The notes under the pieces were generated by a model. It was not told the DNA's origin and made no database searches. It saw only the letters and a list, made by a program, of their open reading frames with translations. A DNA stretch of 64,000 nucleotides from NCBI GenBank assembly GCA_951217055.1, contig OX578278.1, forward strand, positions 41,677,574 to 41,741,573, written 5' to 3'. A program made the position numbers and the translations under genes. This DNA is from Gerris lacustris. Taxonomy: Eukaryota; Arthropoda; Insecta; Hemiptera; Gerridae. This document shows positions 11,866 to 24,583 of the stretch, in pieces (the first letter of the stretch is position 1; each line of letters begins with the position of its first letter).

Positions 11866-12640
11866 AAGATGGCGGCCAATATGGCGGACGACTAAAAAAA
11901 AAAGTTTTAAGCCAGCATAATGTGTTATACATCGTTTTGAAGGTCTTTAAAAGAAGGAAAAGAATATGTAACTAATCAAATTTCACACTTCATATTTTCA
12001 AGATGGCGGCCAATATGGCGGACGACTAAAATAAAATGTTTTAGTCAGCATAATGTGTTATACATCGTTTTGAAGGTCTTTAAGAGAAGGAAAAGAAAAT
12101 AAGAAAATTTATCTAATAAAATATCACAGTTAATATTTTCAAGATGGCTGCCAATATGGCGGATGACTAAAAAAAAAGTTTAAGTCAGCTTAATGTGTTA
12201 TACATCGTTTCAAAGGCCTTTAAAAGGAGGAAAATAATATATAACTGATAAAATTTAATACTTCACACTTTCAAGATGGCGGACGACTAAACAAAAAGTT
12301 TTTAGTCAGTATGACATGTTATACATCAATTTAAAGGTCTTGAAGTTTAGGAAAGGAATATCTAAGTATTAAAAATGTCACACATCATACTTTCAATATG
12401 GCGGACTATTAAAAAAAAAATTTAATCTGCTTGGCATGTAATACATTAATCTAAAGGTCTATAAAAGTAGGAATAGAGTCAATAACTTTTCAAATTTCAT
12501 AATTTATATTTTCAAGATGGCGGCCAATAAGGCGAATGACAAAACGTTTTTCGACAGTATGGCATTTTATACATCGTTTGAAAGGGTTTGGAGTAAGAAA
12601 AGAGTAAATAACTATTAAAATTTCACTCTATATATTTTCA
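11866..12640 (+). repeat. Tandem array, about 117-141 bp unit, with AAGATGGCGGC cores
   Basis: Cores of the form AAGATGGCGGCCAATATGGCGGACGACTAAA recur near 11866, 12000, 12141, 12273 (shortened), about 12397 (damaged) and 12513. Between cores the units share 'GTTATACATCGTTT.AAGG.CTTTAAAAG'. A related inverted piece occurs at 44220-44340 and 45560-45770. AAGATGGCGGC matches the well-known YY1/Pho-type binding motif; binding here is untested. Confidence 0.8.
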
Positions 12641-12729
12641 ACCAATTGCAGATAATTATTATTTAATATAATTATTGCATACTAAGCAGTTCAAACAGGA
12701 AATTTAGTTAAACGTTGTTTAATAGAGGT

Positions 12730-14454
12730 ATTGCAGGCTCGCTATGATCGCACGTTTATACAAGAGTTGTAATAATGTTATTGTTGGCTCGTTGCGCTCG
12801 CCCTGTATAGGCAGCATTTAAAATTAGTTATCATTTAACTGGGTATATATTGAAGGTTCACTGCACTCACCAATTTATTTAGTATTTATATTTATTATTT
12901 CATATTTATTATTCATATTTATTATTTCTGGATAATGTTATGCCGTATAAACTTGAGAGCGCAGCGAGCCTGAATTAATTATATTAAATAATGATTACGT
13001 ACAAATACTTTATAAACAGGCCAGGGTAGCGAGCATACAATGACTTTATTTAATTAATATTTACTACAAATTCTGATTCAAACCGGCGAGCGTAGCGAGC
13101 CATCTCTACTTTGATTAAATAATTACTATATTTACTGTATAAACAGGCGAGCGTAGCGAGCCTTCTTTAATTAATTTGATTAAAAGAATTAGTATATTTA
13201 CTGTATAAAAAGCGAGCGTAGCTAGCCTTCAATAACTTTATTTAATAAATCTTTACTACAAATTCTGAATCAAATATGCGAGCGCAGCGAGCCTTCTTTA
13301 ATTTGATTAAATAATTACTATATTAACTGTATAAACAGGCGAGCGTAGCGAGCCTAAAATTACTTTATTTAACTAATCTTTACTACAAATTCTGAATCAA
13401 ATAGGCGAGCGTAGCGAGCCTTCTTTATTTTATAAAATAATTACTATATTTCCTGTGTAAATAGGCGAGCGTAGCGAGCCTGCTATAACTTTATTTAATA
13501 AATATTTTCTACAAATGCTAAATCAACAGGCGAGCGGAGCGAGCCTGCAATAACTTTATTTAATAAACATTTTCAACAAATTCTGAATCAAATAGGCGAG
13601 CGTAGCGAGCCTTCTTTAATTTGATTAAATAATTACTATATTAACTGTATAAACAGGCGAGCCTACAATAACTTTATTTAATAAATATTTACTACAAATT
13701 CTGAATCAAATAGGCGAGCGTAGCGAGCCTTCTTTATTTTATAAAATAATTACTATATTTCCTGTGTTTACAGGCGAGCGTAGCGATCCTGCAATAACTT
13801 TATTTAATAAACATTTACAACAAATTCTGAATCAAATAGGCGAGCGCAGCGAGCCTTCTTTAATTTGATTAAAATAATTACTATATTAACTCTATAAGCA
13901 GGCGAGCGTAGCGAGCCTACAATTACTTTACTTAATAAATCTGTACTACAAATTCTGAATCAAATAGGCGAGCCTTCTTTAATTTGATTAAATAATTACT
14001 ATATTAACTGTATAAACAGGCGAGCGTAGCGAGCCTAAAACATTGTGAATCAAATAGGCGAGCGTAGCGAGCCTTCTTTATTTTATAAAATAATTACTAT
14101 ATTTCCTGTGTAAATAGGCGAGCGTAGCCAGCCTGCTATAACTTTATTTAATAAATATTTTCTACAAATGCTAAATCAACAGGCGAGCGGAGCGAGCCTG
14201 CAATAACTTTATTTAATAAACATTTTCAACAAATTCTGAATCAAATAGGCGAGCGTAGCGAGCCTTCTTTAATTTGAATAAATAATTACTATATTAACTG
14301 TATAAACAGGCGAGCCTACAATAACTTTATTTAATAAATATTTACTACAAATTCTGAATCAAATAGGCGAGCGTAGCGAGCCTTCTTTGTTTTATAAAAT
14401 AATTACTATATTTCCTGTGTAAACAGGCGAGCGTAGCGAGCCTGTTTACACAGG
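12730..14454 (+). repeat. Satellite-like array with GCGAGC-GTA-GCGAGC cores
   Basis: About 28 copies or remnants of GGCGAGCGTAGCGAGCC (with GCG/CGC-type variants and some shortened to GGCGAGCC) sit at roughly 60-67 bp intervals. The AT-rich spacers share text such as 'ACTTTATTTAATAAATATTT' and 'TAATTACTATATT'. The first three cores (12733-12885) are inverted. The block from about 13393 to 13790 recurs nearly unchanged 653 bp later. The array ends in a perfect 15-bp inverted repeat (14414-14428 and 14440-14454) around one core. Confidence 0.9.
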
Positions 14455-14830
<376 letters not shown>

Positions 14831-15164
14831 TAGCCTTTGATCAATAATATGGTCCTATGAAGAAAGTGGTTTCCTCTTGACCCTGTATTTTTTACTTATT
14901 AAAACATTGCACTATTATCTACCATTCTTCGTTTGATGGTTTTGTAGCATTTGATGATCTGAATTCTTTAATCAACGTAGGGTGCCCGCTAGGCTCAATG
15001 TAGGGTGTCCAAGGCGGCAATCACCTTCTTTTACTTCTTTTATGCTATATTTTATGTCAATATTGTTTTTGACCTTATATGAGTGTTTTTTCTTACAGTG
15101 CTCCAACTACTTGTCGTTTCGGAGCACCGTATTGCACATAAGCTCTAAGCATTAATATTTAAAC

Positions 15165-15480
15165 TATTTTTAGAGTTTCGTTGGTAAAACCAAAAAAAGA
15201 AACCCTTATAGTTTCGTTCATGTGTCTGTCTGTCTATCTGTCTGTCACTCTGTACGGTTCCAATAACTTTTAAAAAAGAGATAAAAACAAAACTTTCCAA
15301 TATTAAAGATCGTTTTGACGCGCACACAGGAAAAATATAGCGAACTCAAAATTATCAGTTGTTCAAATCCAAAATTTTAAATTTTGAGTGGGGTATCAAA
15401 TGAAAGGTATTGAAGAGGATGCCAACGAAACCCTTTTTACGTGCGACTTCACGAACAACTATTAATTTTAATTTTTGAGG
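15165..15480 (+). repeat. Dispersed repeat D, copy 2
   Basis: Same order of landmarks as 3715-4000: GTTTCGTT...GAAACCCTTATAG, a CTGTCTGTCTATCTGTCTGTC run, 'CACAGGAAAAATAT', then 'TTTTGAGTGGGGTATCAAATGAAAGG'. Confidence 0.6.
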
Positions 15481-15822
15481 CATTGTTTTGTTTTGAAACA
15501 AAGTTATATAGTAAGTACAGGGCTCTCAAATCTTAACAAAAACAAAACTACACGCCACTGCTCACGGATCACTCGCACTACGTACGTAAGCGCAAATATA
15601 GAAATTTTTCATCTCTAAACTAAAAGCTTCTATACTAAGACAAAGTAATAATTTTCATAAGGGGAGAATGTAGAGTGGTCTCAAATATAAATCCCGTCAA
15701 GTACTTGCCAGCAAGTTACTAAAAGGGTTTCTTCGGTCATAAAAATTCATAAATAAAACATTATTTTTTTAAAATAAAATATTTATAAAAAGTTGCACTT
15801 TTGAGAAGCAAGGTGTGCATAT

Positions 15823-16300
15823 ACAGGGTGACTGGCGATATTATGTGAAAAAATTAAGTAGGTTGTTTTACGTCTTATGGGCTACAATAAACGCTATATA
15901 AACCATGGGTCAATTCTTAACCGTTTTCCCGCCAGGTCAAATTTTATGATTTTTTTAAGATCGCATACCTTTGCTCATAAAAACACTTATTTCTCTAAAA
16001 GTATAAATGCTAGAACAAAGGTTTTAGTATCGTTGTAAAGCTGACAAAATTTCCAACAAGAAAATTGTAAATTTTCATGCACTCAAATTACATGACAAAA
16101 AAGTATACAAATTTTATTTTTAAGAAAAATAATAAAAAATCAATTGTTTTGTGGTTCTATAACTTGGTAAAGAACCGAGCTTAAACTTTCGGACTTCAGG
16201 AAAAACTTACTTATTTACTAAAGTTTCGATCAATATTAATATTATTACCCATTCATAAGTCGCAAATTTTAGTAAACTTCGCTGAAAGTAAAAAAATGTT
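15823..16300 (+). repeat. Dispersed repeats B and C, plus copies
   Basis: 15823-15955, starting TACAGGGTGACTGGCGATATT, recurs inverted at 20462-20585. 15955-16300 recurs inverted at 18850-19205. The first part has the TACAGGGTG start common to many insect repeat ends. No coding potential is seen. Confidence 0.75.
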
Positions 16301-17440
16301 CCCCCCGAATTTTTTTAAAAAAAATATCCTCTTGTAAATAATAAAACTATTTTTATACCTTCAATATAAAAATGCATCCTACCTGTCTTTCAGTAACTAT
16401 CATATTATCATCTTATCAAAATCAACTATTTTCTTAATATTCAGTATAGTCTATTGAATGAAAGCCAAGCGCGCAATGCTTAGTTTATTGACAAACGACA
16501 TTCTCCTACACTAGACGTTAGCGACCGAATATTTGAAAATGAAAAAAAATCTTTGGCGTGATACCGCGTATTTAAAGAATTCCCAGCAGTTTAAAATATA
16601 GACCAGTCGAATAATACACTATAAATATAAATAGATAAAATCGCAAACTAACGGCTAGTTCTGAGTTTAAAATATGTTGTCAGGAGCACTACCAGTAGTG
16701 TATATCCAATTTTGCAGCTTCCAAAGACCTGTGCTAACTTTGTGGCTGTGGCACTCGAAATTCCACTTGTTGCGGTTTTTTTCTTACATCTCCTAAACAA
16801 TGAGTTTCTTTTCATGTAAACAATTCATTTATGTTTTTAAAGTAGAGTAAATTTCCTACAAGTTGAGGCCAGAAATAGCAATGTACGACCAAAAAAAATT
16901 GGCAATTTTTCCAAAAAAAAGTGAAATTTTAAGATTTCGTCAACTTTTGACCCCGAAATCGAGGAAAATACTCATTTTACGGGTAAAGTCATAGGCACAG
17001 ATGTTGTAGCAAATGTAATTAGCTTTAATTGAAGCGAGCTTCTTACATTTAACAAATTATGCATCTTGTCTGTCTGTCAGTAACGTTTACGTGTCCGACG
17101 ATATCTCGAGTAAAAGTTGACTGATTTAGTTGAAATTTGGTATACATGTTCCTCTTACTAACATACTTAGGCTAAGTTCGTTGGACACTGTTATCCGTCC
17201 AAGAGTTCGCGCGCAACGCTCGCGTAAACGTGAACATAAAATTTAAAATTGGAATTTCAGGACGGGAAAAGATTATAATATCAACTACTCGATGAGACGA
17301 TCATTTTAGCGAATTTTCAAAGAAAATTACGCTAGTGCAATGGCTTCAAAATTTTTGTAATGCGAATTTTTGAAAAATTTTTCCATGGAAATCCGTTTTA
17401 GACCATTCTGAATCGATTCCTAAAATTTAACACTTTTTTT
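16301..17440. other. Repeat relics, no gene
   Basis: AT-rich sequence with degraded repeat pieces, including a CTGTCTGTCAG stretch near 17070 and a GC-richer inverted-looking patch near 17200-17230. No gene is recognised. Confidence 0.4.
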
Positions 17441-17568
17441 TATGTATGTATGTATATATGTATGTATATATGTATGTATATATGTATGTATATATGTATG
17501 TATATATGTATGTATATATGTATGTATATATGTATGTATATATGTATGTATATATGTATGTATATATG
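17441..17568. repeat. 12-bp microsatellite (TATGTATGTATA)n
   Basis: About ten near-perfect copies. Open frames on both strands here (Tyr-Ile-His or Cys-Ile-Tyr-Val repeats) are products of the repeat, not genes. Confidence 0.97.
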
Positions 17569-18689
17569 TGTCACTCCAGACGATATCTCCCCTTAGGATG
17601 CACTTAAAAATTTCAAACAAATTTTAAAATGTCAATAATATCAAAAGAAAGGATGAGTTCGTTGGCCAGAATTTTTGGAGTTCATTTAGGGGTCAAATTT
17701 TTACAATTTAGGGTCAAAAATAGCATAAAACCGTGTTTTTTCCATTTTACCCCCCTTTTATATGAAAATATGATAAAAGTGTACATAACAACAATTACTG
17801 TACTCTTAAAGAGCTTTCCAACGACATGCATCTTGAAGGGTAAATACGATTTTGACTTTTGAACCTCGTTTTTGTCTCTGTGTACCAATTTATTTTTTTT
17901 CACCCATGCAAATTCAAAACCAAAATTTTCCTATATTATCATAAGCCAATAATATACAGATTTCTTTGAAAATTCGCTCATTAAGTCATGGTGCATGACT
18001 GGACTTTTTTTAATAATAATTATAATTTGATTTAGATCATTTTTTAGTAAAACCAACAGCAACACGGCTATGAAGTAATAATGATCGTGAAAACTATTAA
18101 AATGGATCTAAACCTTTAAAATAGAGAAAGCAACATTTTTGCAGATTTCTTATGTTCTAACGTAACGATTTTAATAAAACTTAGTATACATGGTCTATAG
18201 TACAATTGAAATAGGAATGTAAAATTTCAAACTTGATAAAAGCAGAAGTGTTTGTGTAGCGAAGTGATAGTTTATAATAATAGTTTAAAAGCTACTGCGG
18301 CCGGTTAAGATTGTTATAGGCGTTAGGCGTGTAGTTATATAGGTTTATCTAGGAAGTAAAAAATAAATAAATAAATACTTCCACTTATCTACAACTATGA
18401 CAATCATGAAAAGTAAATTCCTTAATATTCATTATTCATTGGAATACGCTCGCTTGAATGATAGAGCCACGCGATGCCTCGTTTGAACACAGAACGACGT
18501 CTGTGATGATAGTTTCATCACAATGCTCAAAAATCCAAAAAATGGGAAAACTGCATTTGCAAATCGTTGTAAAAAGTTTGTTATAATGAGATCCGACTGT
18601 ATTTCACTCTTAAACTCCAGGGTGTAGACACACACTTACAAATGTATTCACACATTTTAAATGCTCAGAAAAGCGTTAAATTAACGTAT
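17569..18689. other. Non-coding
   Basis: No gene is recognised. Short open frames occur on both strands without family resemblance. Confidence 0.4.
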
Positions 18690-18825
18690 TAAGAAGTCTA
18701 AATTTCCAAATTTTTCCGGGAAAGGGCCCCCGGACCCCCCCCCCCTTGCGTGTTGATACTGTATAAATATTCATGTATATCCCCCCCCGAAAAAATATCC
18801 TGGGTACGCCCCTGCCACCTGTAAG
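18690..18825. mobile_element. Fragment of a hAT-like MITE
   Basis: TTTTCCGGGAAAGGGCCCCC, a C-run and a TACGCCCCTGCCAC end resemble the interior and right end of the element at 61710-62203. The left end is missing. Confidence 0.5.
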
Positions 18826-18849
18826 TCAACAATAAACATGTTTAAATTT

Positions 18850-19205
18850 TACTTTTAGCGAAGTCTACTAAATATTCCGCCTAATGAATGGGTAATAATA
18901 TTAATAGTGATCGAAACGTTAGTTGTTAATGAGGAAGTTTTTCCTGAAGTCCGAAAAGTTTAAGCTCGGTTCTTTATCAAGTTATGGAACCACAAAAAAA
19001 ATGGAATTTTTAATTTTTAAAAAAAAAAAAAACATTGTATACATTTTTTGTCATGTAATTTGAGTGCATGAAAATTAAATTTACACTTTTCTTGTTGGAA
19101 AATTTGTCAGCTTTACAACGATACCAAAAATTTTGTTCTAGCTTATACTTTTACTTTTGGAGCAATAAGTGTTTTTATGAGCAAAGGTATGCGATCTAAA
19201 ATAGA
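18850..19205 (-). repeat. Dispersed repeat C, minus copy
   Basis: Reverse complement of about 15955-16300, including 'GAACCGAGCTTAAACTTTCGGACTTCAGG' read on the minus strand. Diverged but unmistakable. Confidence 0.8.
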
Positions 19206-19324
19206 CTGCCAATTAGTGTGCCACATAGCTTACTTGCATCCTATTCACGTACTTTGATTTTATGCTTTTACAAAAAATTATTGTCTAAAAAATTAATAAA
19301 AATTAATACATTTTTTTTTTAATT

Positions 19325-19550
19325 TTACCCCCTCAAAACTAGAAATAACCCAAAATAGAACGTAACAAAATTTAATCTACTATTCAAGAGCTTTTCAACG
19401 ATATACATCATATTATAAAAGATTAACTTTGACATTTGTACCCCTGTACTTTCAGGTACCAAAATTATATGTTAAAGAAACAGAAACAAACAATACAAAA
19501 GGGCATTAATTAAACTAATAAATAAATATAAATAAGAAACCTAATAACAA
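19325..19550 (-). repeat. Dispersed repeat E, minus copy
   Basis: Reverse complement of about 2865-3087. It is directly followed by the minus copy of repeat A, so the order differs from that at the left of the window. Confidence 0.75.
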
Positions 19551-19674
19551 AAAAATATTTAAACCCTTTAATCTACAACAAAATTAAAAATCGGTATAAA
19601 AGTACGTGTACAAATTTTTTAGAAACTATGGCCACTCCAAGACAAAAAGGAAAAAAATAAAACCAAAAAAAAAT

Positions 19675-20450
19675 ACCAAAATTATCACCATCAAAGGTAC
19701 AACCGATGATGATACGACCAAAAGTCATAGGATCAAAGTTGTAGATCTTTTAAAATCAGTTACCGCTGGTGCTATCCGTTTTCCAAAATGACTTACTTTT
19801 TAGCCGCAATAAGTCCCCAATACAGCTTAAAAATCAAGTCGGCCATTTTTATTTTTTTAAGGGGGGAATGAGGGGGAAAATTGAACTTTGTATAATTATT
19901 TTGGTTCACAATCTAGACGTTGGGTGTCGAATGGTGCAAATCACAAGTCTCTAGCTCTTCTGGAAGTGGGTAACATTCATATCAGTCAGTGAGTCAGCCA
20001 TGCGGCTATATAGTATATAGAATATAGACATATTAATTTAGCATGATTTAAAGTGCGCAGACGGTTGAAATTAGGCAAGTACTATCTGCAGGCTACTTTC
20101 GACAAACCATAAAAATTTCATAAAAATCAGATGATTACTTTTAACGATATAGCTGTAAATAAATATGTATGTTTGTGAGCATGTGGAAGATAAAAAAATT
20201 AGCGCAGAAAGTTGAAATTTATATGGGACCAACAATGGTCTAAGTACTACCTACTAACTAAATTTCATTAAAATTGGACAAGTTGGTGGTTCGCAAAAAT
20301 TGAGCGACAGGCAGACACGGGACCAAAAATGTTCCCTGATGTCTGAAATGGATTTCTGTCTTGGAATTTTTGAAATCGGAGATATAAAATATTTTCGTTC
20401 TTCAGAACGATCACATAGCTTCCGTTAGTTACCTTCGGTAAGCTCGGAAG
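19675..20450 (-). repeat. Dispersed repeat A, minus copy
   Basis: Reverse complement of about 740-1520, with the same CTGTC-rich region and the same 'GACTCACTGACTGA' landmark. The 136-codon minus frame at 20268-20678 is repeat sequence. Confidence 0.75.
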
Positions 20451-20461
20451 CAAAAAATCAT

Positions 20462-20585
20462 AAAATTGACCTGGTGGGAAAATGGTTAAGATTTGACCCA
20501 TTGTATGTATAGCGTTTTTTGTAGCCCATAAGACGCAGAATAACCTACTTAATTTTTTCCCATATATCGCCCAGACACCCTGTAT
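20462..20585 (-). repeat. Dispersed repeat B, minus copy
   Basis: Reverse complement of 15823-15955, ending in ...CACCCTGTATA. Confidence 0.75.
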
Positions 20586-21599
20586 ATTATCCTTTAGTAT
20601 CTTAGGTATGCACTTTTTTGCTCTTTTAGGGGTAAAATAGCCGCTATTTTGTAAACGCAATGGATATTTGTGAACCAAATTTCAATACCTACAAAATGAT
20701 ACCCAACTTCGAATTTTCAAAAAATAAAATTTTTGGATCTCCATAGTTACACCCACCTAAAATTTTACTTCTTTCTTTCAACTCCCGGAAATATTATTGG
20801 ACCACAGAGAAGTATATTTATGTATTTTTCCCTATTATTTTTAGGACCTGTCCTGATAGGGTAGTGGGGAAATTTGTTTGCGTTTTGTTTTGGTAAAATG
20901 GCCACGATTTTGGAAACGCGATACATATATTTGCAATTCAAATTTTAATACCTTTAAAATGATACCCAACTTAAAAATTACAAAAAACATGAAATATTGC
21001 GATCAATTGATCACTGGTAGCAGAAATTTTAAGTGTTTAAGTTCGCAATATTTTTTCTGTTTTTAGGCGAAAAAGTTTAACTTGTATACCAAATTTTAAA
21101 TCTGTAGCTTCAGTATGTTGGGAGATATACTCCAAGATGCGACGGACGAACTACCAAAAGCATAATGGTTTCTAGGATTACCTCGAAACCCTAAAAATGA
21201 GACGCTCAGGCTAGAGCCTTTTAAGTTGACTTTGAAATAAGGGTGAGAAGGTAGAGAGAGTGAGACGAGACGATAATGTTTATCTAAAATCTAAGCAACC
21301 CATCTATAAATAATTAATCCATTCATATTATAAAAAAAAATTGGGTACGAGGTACCTCAGAACTTTTCCTTACTTCAGAGGCCACTAAAGTGGCCTGTCC
21401 TACTGCTTCGCAGCAGGAGAAATCAGCATTGGGCGTGGTCAGTACTTTGAAGGGTGACCGTTTTGAACAAACTGATATTTTAATAATTTTACACATTATG
21501 TTTATTTATTTTATTTAATTATTTGAATTTTGACAGATGACATTGACGTTTAACAAAAGTATCGCACTATTAATAATTATGTTCACTTTTAAATTTTAA
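20586..21599. other. Non-coding
   Basis: No gene is seen. Two parts resemble each other loosely ('AAATGGCCACGATTTTGGAAACGCGA' near 20897 versus 'AAATAGCCGCTATTTTGTAAACGCAA' near 20634), suggesting an internal repeat with a period of roughly 265 bp. Confidence 0.4.
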
Positions 21600-21960
21600 A
21601 CTACTCGTAATTAATGGAATTTCATCGGGTTTATTTTATATTTGTTCCTTATTCTTTACCGGTTCTAACCATATGCTATACGTCAAAAACGTATTTATAT
21701 ACTTTCGGTATTATTATATAGCCTTCAAAAATTTCAAAATTCAAATAGCGATAACTTCAAAATAAACTCGATCAGACCCCTTTACGATTTCTTTTTAATT
21801 TTTACTGGCTCAGCAAACTGGGTACAAGATGGCGGAAAATGTTGATTTTCTGGGCGGCACGACTAGAATAAGGACTGATTTTTCTGCCAAGTTTCAACTC
21901 TCTGGGTTAAATACCCTGGGCGCTACGATGATACCGTCTTGTGACACCGGTTTCTGTTTA
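21600..21960 (-). repeat. Dispersed repeat F, minus copy
   Basis: Inverted counterpart of about 10640-11030, with 'ACCCTGGGCGCTACGATGAT' and 'CAGCAAACTGGGTACAAGATGGCGG'. Confidence 0.65.
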
Positions 21961-24583
21961 ACTCTGTGAATTACACCTACCTAATCCCGAATAAGAGCAT
22001 ATGGGTCATTCTCAAATAAACTGTCACTTTGCTGTCCGGAGTTACCGGAAGCTCTACAGAATGGGTTTTTTTTTCTTATCTCAGCCGACTAAGAATCATT
22101 GAGTTCGTCTCTATTTTGAGCTATCAAATGTTAAAAAAATATTAAAAATAAAAATATTTTTCTTAGGAAAAGTTAACAAAAGTAGGTGTCCAGAGTGCAT
22201 TTCGAAAATTTGCATTGACGATTTTAGTTAAAAAAAATATGAACTTAAAAAATTATGGCAGCGACCTAACTTCAATATTACTTATGTAGATAATGTAATA
22301 AGGTGCAAATAATTTTTTAGACACATAGATTTTTCATTAATGGAGATAAAATGTGTGTCCTGAACTTTCCAGAATAAGAGTCACGGGAGTGACGATTTGG
22401 GCGGAAGGTGACGTTGGAAAGGGTCTTTTGTTGTTAGCGGGGTGGGGAGAAAGGGAACAGCTCTCATATACATGTGAGAAGCCATCAGCATCCCCCGGGC
22501 CCGGAAGTCCTTTTTTTATGGTAGGTTATTCCTCGTCACTATGGTGCGTATTTTAATTGTAGGTCACGCGAGTGACCTACAATTTAACACATAAAAAAAA
22601 AATAAAATGACATTTTCGAAATCAGTTTCATATAGCTTTTGCATGGCTAGTAACCATACATTTGTCTGTTTTTTTCTAGGTTCACTTACGTTTTCAATAT
22701 TTATTTTTTCTGTTAAAATGTCTCACGAGTGGCGATTTGCATTGAGCCTGTTAATGTTAACTAGTGACTATCCCTAGTAAAAAATACTAAATATGTAGTA
22801 AAAACAGCGCTGTCTATACTTGTGGGTAGTTGAAACCTATCATTAGAATGATTTTATGGTTTTTTAATATGTCTAATAGTCCAGTTAATGAAGCATTTTG
22901 GCTCCCAATTTTTTCGGATGAGACGGATTGATTTGAAATTTGAACTGTAGCTAGGGACTAGCCCAAGAAACAAAAGTTATATAGTGCCGATGTGTGCTTT
23001 TACCCCAGGGGTGACTGCCCCCCCCCCCCCTTCTCGGGGGTGAAATTTTATTAAATTCTAAACAAAAAATGTTCTATAAGAATTTTTTGTACAATCAATA
23101 CTTTTTGAGTTATTGGTGCCTAAACATGCTCTTTTTTAGCTCAAAAAATGCATGTTTTTGCTAATATCTCAAAAACTAAAAGTTTTATCATAAAAAAGAT
23201 CATAGTCAAAAATAAAGTTAATTAAATAACAAAGATATTGCTTTTTATTTTATTTTTGTTGGTAGAATAGAACCCGAGTTATGACTCCTTAAAATTGAAG
23301 TCAACTTTGAAAATAGTTAAAATCGAAACTTTCCATGTCAAGTAGCGGAAAAATGACAACTTTTTCGAAGAAAACTTATATTACACTTTTTAAAGTACTT
23401 GAATAGACCTTTAAATTGGTTACTGGCAAAAGTCGTTAACATAAAAACAGACGGAGTTATAATCAAAATAAAGGGGTTGTCTTGATTTTTGAGAAAAACA
23501 ATCGGTACTAAAATTAATGACTTGACAGCAAAAATTGAAATTAAACAAATTCCGTCGGCAGTTTACTTTATTTATATACTAACAATAGATTCTGAGAGTT
23601 TGAACGGCTTAAGAAGCCTAAATTAAAAAAAAATGTTTGATTTACATTTGAAGAAAAAATTTCAATTTTTAAAAAAATCAACTTCATTTCAAAATATTTC
23701 AAAAACTAACAATGTTATGAAAAAATCATAGAATAAGAAATTGTAGGTTTTTTTCTTGTTGAAAAAGTTTCTTCTTTTTTGTTTTGTAAGACAAAATTTG
23801 ACAGAGTTATGACCGTTAGAAGCTCAAAACTACGAAGACCACCTTTCCTGAGCCCTTTAAACTTATAAATCTTAAAAACGAAAGGCTTAAAAAATCTGAA
23901 AAAAAATAGGACTTATAGCGCTTCAAATTCCCTACAAAATGGTTTTTTGAGCGAATTTATAACTTTAAAATTTAAAAAGTTAGTAAAAAGAGTAATCACA
24001 ATTTTTCAGTAAAATTTTCGGAGCAGGTATATTACCACCATCCTAGTGCATTTTGAAGTGCTTGTCAATTGATTTGAGTGAGTATTTTAATAATATACAT
24101 ATACACATGAACCCGAGTTCATGAGTATATGTATGAGTACACGTAAGCACACAATAGATGGACCACAGAGAAGTAGACAAAGAGAAGTAGACAAGGGAGA
24201 GCAGAGAAAACCCGAGATTTGCCTCATTTATAAATTAAATAAAAGGTGTTATTTTATTATCAATTATTGTTTTGTTATGTAATCAATTTACAATTTAAGT
24301 GTGCTAATAGATTATTTAATTAATTTTTCAATATCACGTTACATTTTATTAACATTTATATTATGAGGTATATTAAGTAAAAACTACATATTATTTATCT
24401 ATTATAACGTTTACTAGTTAAAAACTAAAATACAATTGACTGTTTATTATAAGGTAGTTGGGAGGGGAGAGATCTCAAATAAATAGGGGAATCATTTGTT
24501 TTTATTAATTCAAATACAATTCAAAGTTCATAGCACATCATAATAATGTATTTCTAGAATTAATGTTTAAACGCAGGTTATAA
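21961..24583. other. Long non-coding, probable transposon-derived stretch
   Basis: No intact gene. The 22353-22556 open frame is GC-richer but has no recognisable domain. A near-perfect hairpin lies at 22555-22584. Near 24085-24130 there is another inverted pair (ACATGAAC / GTTCATG) inside CATATAC / GTATATG, followed by AGAGAAGTAGACAA repeats. These look like element ends, but boundaries cannot be fixed. Confidence 0.45.
22555..22584. repeat. Perfect 13-bp stem hairpin
   Basis: AATTGTAGGTCAC and GTGACCTACAATT flank the loop GCGA. Possibly the fold at the end of a mobile element; not a recognised terminator in this eukaryotic context. Confidence 0.7.

Noticed and set aside
12730..14454. CRISPR array
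   Set aside because: Spacers are themselves repetitive and related, the core varies, and the window is eukaryotic.
17420..17627. Long open frames on both strands
   Set aside because: Produced by the 12-bp TATGTATGTATA microsatellite.
20268..20678. 136-codon minus ORF
   Set aside because: Spans repeats A and B; no protein family features.
22353..22556. 67-codon GC-rich ORF
   Set aside because: No domain or splice context; lies in a likely transposon-derived stretch.
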